From Leucogyrophana mollusca (Eukaryota > Basidiomycota > Agaricomycetes > Boletales): DNA of 64,000 bases. Positions 57,386 through 64,000 of the stretch are shown here, piece by piece. The notes under the pieces are model-generated. The model worked only from the letters and a program-made list of their open reading frames with translations, was not told the DNA's origin and made no database searches. The position numbers and the translations under genes were made by a program. The stretch covers positions 47,557 through 111,556 of the forward strand of contig MU266407.1 in NCBI GenBank assembly GCA_021014945.1. Direction: 5' to 3'. Each line of letters begins with the position of its first letter. Within the stretch, counting starts at the first letter, position 1.

Positions 57386-58483
57386 CTACACGGCACGTTT
57401 GAGCTGCATGGACAGTCAGCCCGCAAAACATGGTCACCACGGAAGATGAAAAACCTACTCCAACCGTGTTCCTGCCGATATAATTATCTAGACTCTGTGC
57501 TTTCTGGTCGATTGTATCGATCCTCTTGTTCTGTTGCTCCACCTCTTCGCCCATCGCCAAACCCAATGCCTTCAGGCTCTTCGCCGTGCTGTGTAATTCA
57601 TCCATGTTGTCATCAAGCTCATCTTCAATCTCATCATCAGAGACCCCCGCTTCAAATTGATACCGTTTTCGTTGTTCCTTCCCAACCCTCGTCTCATGCA
57701 TAGCGCGAACTCGGGAGCCCTTGTCGTCAGGGTTAACACCACCGTCGTAGGCAGAGGCGCGACCCAGCCGCTGCCGTGTTTCCCTGACATACATGGCAGC
57801 TCTTGCCCTCTCATCCCGCTCATCATTATAGCGCTGTCGCACCTCGGCTTCCCGTGCGGCATGTTTCGCATCCTTGTTGAAAACGATCACGGGGCGGAAT
57901 ATCGATCGGTTGAGCTGCTTCAGCTCGTCGATTTTACCTTCGGCCCGCACACTGTGTCCTTTGGAAACGTCGAGATGACGTTCCGTATTCGCCAATTTTT
58001 CTGTTTGAGGTAGACATAAAGAACTGCTTAATGTCACATTTTAGAAGTATGCCTACCCGATTGGTCTCCAAGTTTCATAAGTGTGTTGCGTGCGGTCTCC
58101 TCAGCCTCCCGGGCAAGCCGAAGCGCATTCCTAGTAGAATCGAGACTCTCCTGCTTCATATACCTCGTTTGTCGTTTGATACCCTCGACGTCATCGTCAT
58201 CCGCTTCTATTGTGGGACCGTCGAAGAATCGGCCTGGCTCTGCCCTCTCGGGATTGTATCCCGCGAAAAGCTCGGAACGGTTCCTGTCCATGTGGACGTT
58301 GCTTGAAGAATACATGTAATCAGTCTCAGAAGAATTATGAGAGTGTATTGGGGCCTACGCTCCGCCGTTGGAACGGCTCGAATAGTTGGCAACATCCGCA
58401 GGGTTACGAGAGGTGCTAGGGCTGACCGGGTCCGGTGAGGCATGAGCGGCAAGAAGTTTATCTTTCTGCTTCCCCAGCGGCAT
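57386..58483 (-). CDS. SEC9: SNAP-25-type t-SNARE Sec9
   Basis: Predicted 307 aa in four exons: 58483-58359, 58301-58057, 58000-57465, 57403-57386. Two Qb/Qc SNARE helices: the first around RQTRYMKQESLDSTRNALRL to NTLMKLGDQSEKLANTERHL, the second around LDDNMDELHSTAKSLKALGL to KRIDTIDQKAQSLDNYIGRN, each with the central Gln. No membrane anchor and no Cys cluster, as in fungal Sec9. The last exon encodes only LKRAV, matching the usual NxxLKR end. Role: exocytic fusion with Sso and Snc. Shorter than yeast Sec9 (651 aa), which has a long N-terminal extension; the size here is normal for basidiomycetes as far as I recall. Confidence 0.9.
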
Positions 58484-59330
58484 TTGATCGACGGTATTTG
58501 TGACGGAGGAGTTAGTTTAACGAACCGCTGTCAACTGCACATTTTATCTCGGCGTGTCCAGTGCGTGCGACAGTTAGCGATGCACCGCAGCTACGGATAG
58601 ACTGCGCATGAAGTAGTGCCTAGTATAGCTGGCCGCTTGGCGCCCTGGTCGCGACTGGCTTCTAAAATAGGTCTCGAAGGACACCCACCCGGGCTGGCGA
58701 TACCAGTGAGATCACTGACCCGCCATCACCGGTTCACCATTGAACTGCGGTCGCGCAGGAGCAAGGAGGCGAACATTTTGCATACCACGGAACGACCTTT
58801 TCGGTTCAGAAATCACCTTGTCATGTGCGTCCGTATCCCTAGTGAGTTGTGGATCCATCACACCACACACCAACCGCTGGTGCATGACAGTTCAATTCGA
58901 AGGGGAGCGGCAAATATGTCACAAACGCGTCGGTCACGCGACACGTCACGCGCGAACAAGTAGTGTGACAATTTTGCGTCAACGATTTCACCAGTGAGCG
59001 AACAGCCACCAGGCTGGCGACTTTGAGTTTGGTGAGCTTAACCTTGCCACAGAATTTTCCAGGTGAGCTTCAATTCCAGAAAATGCTCCGGGGAAGACCC
59101 AATTCCTCATAGTTTCAAAAACCAGACTGACCCCACCGATTCGCTCTAGGTTTTTGCAAGATACACCCTCTGCGCATCAGATTGATGAGCTCACAGCATG
59201 CCAGCTTGAGAATTGTTGCCAGAGCTATATTCGATGATTCTCCTCCGCCTCTTATTGAAACCTGTTTCTCTGCTCCTTCGAGGAGGAATTCCTGAAGCAC
59301 AGAAGGTACACATAGTATATTTGCTGAGAG
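58484..59330. other. Intergenic region, nothing identified
   Basis: SEC9 promoter and 3' flank of the arrestin-like gene; the open frames at 58616-58997 and 59115-59300 have no family or splice support. Confidence 0.5.
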
Positions 59331-62017
59331 TCAATCGCTCATCTTTCCCTCAAACTCTCGAATCCTCGCGCTCACAGAACTAGTCGACTTCTGTGCTGAT
59401 GGCAGTGGTGGCCTTCCCTGTCCATCCTTACCATTTGGAACTGTCGCCCGTTCGCACGGTTGCGGGCCAGGGACGAGGGTAGACGATGTGACGAACAACG
59501 CAGAAACCGAGGTCGCCATCTTTTCTTTAGACTCGACATTTGGCGGAGGCTTCGGCAGAAGACGAGACGAACCGCTTGACGACACTGAACCTGGCTTTCG
59601 CTGCGTCCAAGGGATAGCAAGTGCTTTCGTACCATTATCCCTAGACGGCGATTGGCTATCCGCGGACTGGGAGACTTGCAATTTGTCGCGTACCCGTTGG
59701 GCAAACGACGTCATGGGAGCTCCTGGACGCGTTGTGGATGCCTCTTGAAATCGAGCCGGCACTTGTGAAGGGGCAAACCTGTCAGATGGCCGGGTTGACG
59801 TATCGGATCGTGGTCCTCGCGGATGGGAAGCAATACTGGACCCCGTCGATTGGACCGATGCTGAAATGGGTAGCCCACCTCTCACGAACCTCAGAAGACG
59901 AGACTCAGACCCCAAGACCTGGTTGATCTCGTCATCGGAAGCGCTGGACCGCGGAAAGTCTCGATGTGTAATCGTGCCGGAGTCGGAAGGAGGGTAAATG
60001 GACACCGAGTCGGTGCTGACATCTACGTCAGGCGCACAGTGAGCCCCCGAGTCCGCCGATTGCGCGACCACGGAGGTGTCCGCGCTGGAGTACTTCATGC
60101 CTGGTATCGTTTCGTTCACGGAGGACCCTTCGCAGATTGTGGAACGTGATTTCTGATACCATGTTTCCCTAGTCGCCAGCGGCGGTCTCGAGGCAGCCCG
60201 GTCTTCCGGGAGTGCCAGCGGTGAGCTATGAGGTGGATCAAGCGAGACGAAGTTGACGATACGGATGGGAAGTATAACATGCACGTCTGAGCCCATCGAT
60301 CCTGCGGTAACACTCACGCGTAGAGTGTACTCCACTTCGAGTAGGCGAACGCGGGCCACAGACAACGCATCGGCCTATCCTCAGCGCTATTTAGGACATC
60401 GTCGTCTCAAAACTTCGCGAAACACTCACTGGGAGAAGTATGTGATGTGAAAATTCTGACGTCTGGCCTGGAGCTACGCCTGTCCACCAGCCTTTCGCAC
60501 TCGCGTGACCTTTGGCGCACCGTTGTCCCATCTCCAGAGTAGCCTCAGACACCTGTTTTCTCATCGTGGACGTTTGACATGCGTCTGGGTCTGCGATACG
60601 CGAGCCATTCCCAGCAGCCAGGTGTGGATGCGGCCTGAAAACAGTGGTCGTCCTTATCAGTGCGATCGTAGCACCTTTAATTGTCTTCTTTGTCTCGTTT
60701 ACGACACGTAACTGGACTGTGCAGCGCTGTCCTGCAACCCAGTGAAGCCGATGGAGACGAGCCGTGAACTTCACCTTCCCAGACCCACCCATGAAGACAC
60801 CTTTGCACACCTCTCCGCTGAGTGGGCGTGGGGCTGGCGCAAGGCTGAGGGCGACCTCGAGTCGTGGCCATATTTCACAATCGCGATAGAAGTGGGCTAC
60901 AGATTCTTTGGAGGTCTTCGGGTCTCTCACTTTGATCGATCTGTTTCACCAGAGCTGAGTTCTGGTGCCAGTGAACGGAACCATAATTTAGGACTACGCA
61001 CGCCATTGCAACGTATCGCACAGATACGCCGGAATGAATGTTCAGGATTCCTTTCGGCGTCCCACAACTGCCGTCGACAGGGAGAAGCATTGCGAAGGGC
61101 ATGACGTGGATGCCTTCTTTCGCCTCTGCCCACCCATCCTGATCCGGCGCCCCCTTGTAAAGGTCCTGCGAGCATGTAGTGACTTCCGAGAGCAGGGCAG
61201 ACCGCTGGTAAAATGTACACCTGTTGTCCTCAAGCGGGATGCATTCGAACCCGACCACTCGAATTTTTCCTCGGGCAAGCAACAGCGGCGAGTCCTTCTT
61301 TAAACACTTGCGCACATGGATCTTCACGAGACCCTTGAGATAGCTCCCTTGGACGCAAGTATCGCTCTCGAGGACGATGTCGACCTCTATGCGCGCCCGT
61401 GATTTGGCCTTTTCCAGGGCGACGGAAGGGAACACCGTGCCCAAATCTCCCGTGCTTGCTGTCTTACGCAAGGATTGGGGCGGTAAAATAGATGCACGAG
61501 GTTTCAACCTCGAGTTTGAGTTCCCAAGCGCGACTCTGAGTTCAGCTGCACTTCTTGCTGGTGCTGCGCCAATGTCGAAGAACGTGTCGCTGGATGTCAA
61601 GCCTGACTGGTCGGCCTCTCCTTCTGAAAATGCCGACCGTGCAGGTGGACGACGCATGGAGCCGCCGCCAGGTGTGAGGCTCCCCGGTGCTATCCGCTGC
61701 CCGACGCGGAATCCCGAGCCTCCTGGCTTTCCGTAGATGTCGAACTCCACCATGGAGTCCCCAAGTTCCGCGAGCAGGAGGCCGTTCATCGACGTCAGGG
61801 AGTGGAGGGTTGGAACCGTCATCCGACTTCCGTCCGTAGGCATGGGAGCGGAAGGCAGCGGAGGGGTTCTGCCAGCCCCCCGTGTATCATTCATGGAAGG
61901 TGGCCGATACTGGGAATGATTTGTACGGACGGATGAAGGCTGAGAATGAGATATGCCTAAACCCGTAGGTTCGTTGTCCTTTGGCAGTTCGTTGCTCTGC
62001 TTGCCTGCGGGTACCAT
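59331..62017 (-). CDS. Arrestin-like (alpha-arrestin/ART-type) protein
   Basis: Predicted 856 aa in three exons: 62017-61002, 60940-60430, 60374-59331. Central arrestin fold: arrestin_N around RARIEVDIVLESDTCVQGSY, LKGLVKIHVRKC, RGKIRVVGFECIPLEDNRC, GILNIHSGVSVRYVAMA; arrestin_C around KVKFTARLHRLHWVAGQRCT, VQLRVVNETKKTIKGATIAL and SEFSHHILLP, ending near VEYTLRVSVTAG and VILPIRIVNF. Both flanks are Ser/Pro-rich and low complexity. There is no clear PPxY motif in the parts I read, so a Rsp5-adaptor role is only possible, not shown. Fungal alpha-arrestins direct endocytosis of permeases. The exon-2 acceptor (GAAACAG) is fixed by the frame of IKVRDPKTSKES. Confidence 0.85.
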
Positions 62018-63004
62018 TTCACTGATAATGCAGGAGTTGGTGAGGATGCGCCAAAATCAGCCCACAAGCGACGTAGGTGTGGGTCCATTTCCATTTGGAC
62101 TAACGGCCCCCGATTAAGCTTGTGGGATTGCAATGTGGACGGGTGATGGCTGAGCCAGTGACTGAAGGGGGGGAAGTCGCCTCAACTTGGCATCCGCGGA
62201 TGCCCTTCTCCTGTACCAAGCCTCGTGCACGATTGCATGAGAAAGGCGATTATTACTGCCCCCATAGCTCTGTGGATTGGAGCCTTCACGGATAGCAGTC
62301 AAATTATGATCGAGCGCTCTTTATGGTCAGTTATCCGCGAAACACGGGGTTTTTCAATTGAACTTTTAAATTTCTGGCTCGCTCCCGACCAAATTTTGCG
62401 GGCGCAAATTGGAGCGCCTCTCGTCAAGGGTAAGCTCCACTGCGTTATCTTGTCCGCCTTAACGGAATGATAGCGACGCTCCCTGCCTCGTGTACTTCTT
62501 GCTGAGGCTAGATATGCGCGTCTCGAGGTTACTCCAGTGGAGAGACGGGGGAAGATGGGGTCATATGATTTGTGGAAGCGTTGGAATCTCTGATGCTCCT
62601 CTGCGCTGCCTTGCACGAGGAATGTACGTTAAGCATTGCCGCAAGCTACATTATGGGGGGTTGTGGGGTGGCACCATGAAACGTGTTAGCGACTCCTCGA
62701 TAAGCGCACAAGTGGCAAGCGCATTAGACGCCCATAACCCCTTGTCAACAAACCCTGACTGACGTCAGTCCCACAGAAGAGTTCGGCAACCTTCTTCCTG
62801 TTACTATTAGATGAATTCATCTTGCAGAAGATCTTGGATATCTCGCTCAGATTGACAGAAGTCAACTTTGTTGTAAACGGGTTAACCTTGAACTTCAAGT
62901 CCTCGTTGCTCTCGCGAGGCTTCACTCCGCAACTATTCACATATAAAGGTCGTCTCACTGGGCGAACAGCGGCGCAGCACAACTTCACCCAGAAGTAAAC
63001 CACC
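62018..63004. other. Divergent intergenic region
   Basis: About 1 kb between the arrestin-like (-) and VTA1 (+) starts. Apart from the TATA box at 62942 nothing was recognised. Confidence 0.5.
62942..62947 (+). promoter_or_regulatory. TATA box of VTA1
   Basis: TATAAA 58 bp before the ATG at 63005, which itself has the context CACCATGTC. Confidence 0.5.
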
Positions 63005-64000
63005 ATGTCTCTCCTTGGATTACCCCAAGTCACTCCAGAACTCAAGTCAATATCTCCCTTCCTACAGCGTGCGGATGAGCTGGTCAAAAAAGAACCAGTC
63101 ATCGCATACTGGTGTGCGTCCTTTTACGCGTACCGATGTTCCAACCTTTGGTGATTGACCTTGTTATTAGGCGCGTACTACGCAGCACAGGTCGGCATAT
63201 CTCTCAAGGCGAAAGATAATGCCTCTCGGAACCTCCTTCTCGAACTGCTCGGGGCACTAGAACGTCTGAAAACGGACATCGGCCCAAATGATGCTGTCGA
63301 TTCAGAGGCTGCGAGCGCAGCCTATGTCGAGAACTTTGCTCTCAAGGTCTTTCGAATGGCGGATGATGAAGACCGCGAAGGGCAAGCTACAAGGTTGGTT
63401 GGTAATCGATTCACACTGGGTAATAGCTGACTCAATGGTAATATTGAAGGTCAACTGCGAAGAAATTCCTTGCTGCCGCGAACTTCTTCGAAGTGCTCAA
63501 GGTCTTTCCAAAGTCCGAGCAATCAGAGTCCGTGAGTGGCATCCATATAGTTCACGGGACTGGAAAATCTGATTTGCACCATAGACCGAAGGCAAGATAA
63601 AGTACGCGAAATGGAAGGCAGCAGATATTGCAAAGGCATATCGAGAAGGCAGAAGGCCCACCCCGGGCCCTGCAGGATCGCAGATCGATCCTGACCTTCT
63701 TTCTCCTCCAGTACCCACCGGATCATCCCCTTCAAGCGAACCCAACCTAAACGTCTCAATATCGACGCCATCACCCCCAACCATATCACCCCGTACTTCT
63801 CCCAAACGCACGACACCACCGCCCCATATGAACGCCGAAGATATCGCTCGAGCCAACCTTTTGCACACGCCGCCTCATTTACACCCCGGTGCTGGGGAAG
63901 ATGACGGTGTAAGTCCCGGAAGATGGAGTACGACGGCTACTCCTGGGTTCGATCTGGCGCGCACCCCAGCGGGCGAGGGTGATTTTGCAGACGCAAGCCA
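63005..64000 (+). CDS. VTA1: VTA1/LIP5 ESCRT cofactor (3' end outside window)
   Basis: Exons 63005-63113, 63171-63393, 63450-63531 and 63585 to the edge; 276 aa visible. N-terminal tandem MIT-like helices: LKSISPFLQRADELVKKEPV, IAYWCAYYAAQVGISLK, ENFALKVFRMADDEDREGQA, TAKKFLAAANFFEVLKVF, KIKYAKWKAADIAKAYREGR. Then a Pro/Ser/Thr-rich linker (LLSPPVPTGSSPSSEPNLN onward); the C-terminal Vps4-binding helices lie beyond the window. Vta1 activates the ATPase Vps4 to recycle ESCRT-III at multivesicular bodies. Exon 1 ends after TGG T so that Cys follows YW (YWCAYYAAQ); a donor two bases earlier breaks the frame. Confidence 0.93.

Overview
This is nuclear DNA of a filamentous fungus, most likely an Agaricomycete (Basidiomycota). 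Genes are packed closely on both strands. Almost every gene is broken by many short introns of about 45-65 nt with GT-AG ends and CTAAC/CTGAC-like branch sites. The protein set is fungal: PEX16, NUS1, ICE2, DUG3, a fused PsuG-PsuK, and an adenylation enzyme of the mushroom NRPS-like type. I rebuilt 32 genes exon by exon; in each, codon phases close across all introns with one frame from start to stop. Two run off the window edges. No tRNA, rRNA, transposon or CRISPR array was seen.

Region 1 (1-18.8 kb) looks like a metabolic or biosynthetic cluster. It holds a D-serine dehydratase-like PLP enzyme (edge), two tandem alpha/beta hydrolases with a shared promoter palindrome, a class-V PLP aminotransferase-fold enzyme, a stand-alone adenylation (acyl/aminoacyl-AMP) enzyme, a classical SDR, a flavin monooxygenase with an NTF2-like N-terminus, a monocarboxylate-type MFS transporter and a RidA imine deaminase. 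Together these can activate a carboxylic or amino acid, change its amine, oxidise or reduce it, hydrolyse esters or amides, export it and clear reactive enamines. No such cluster is named here from memory; the joint function is inference.

Region 2 (19.8-28.1 kb): an RBM39-like splicing factor, a ketol-acid reductoisomerase-like protein with altered catalytic motif, an L-rhamnose-1-dehydrogenase-like SDR on a divergent promoter, a cupin protein and PEX16.

Region 3 (28.4-64 kb) is mostly housekeeping: a His-Glu-Ser-repeat coiled-coil protein, a CorA-like transporter with SMN instead of GMN, a DUF2235 hydrolase, NUS1, SEC17 (alpha-SNAP), PCM1/AGM1, DUG3, ICE2, molybdopterin synthase MoaE, the PsuG-PsuK fusion, the mitochondrial helicase IRC3, the ADP/ATP carrier, a SIZ/PIAS SUMO ligase, NudC, SEC9, an arrestin-like protein and VTA1 (edge). 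Several pairs share short divergent promoters (SEC17/PCM1 87 bp, SIZ/NudC 182 bp) or nearly touching 3' ends (PsuG-PsuK/IRC3, 26 bp).

The most unusual sequence observations are RNA-processing ones. In both tandem hydrolases a glycine codon appears to be split over three exons, the middle exon being one nucleotide. PsuG-PsuK needs a GA-AG intron. At least four genes need GC-AG introns, and there are 7-nt and 11-nt microexons.
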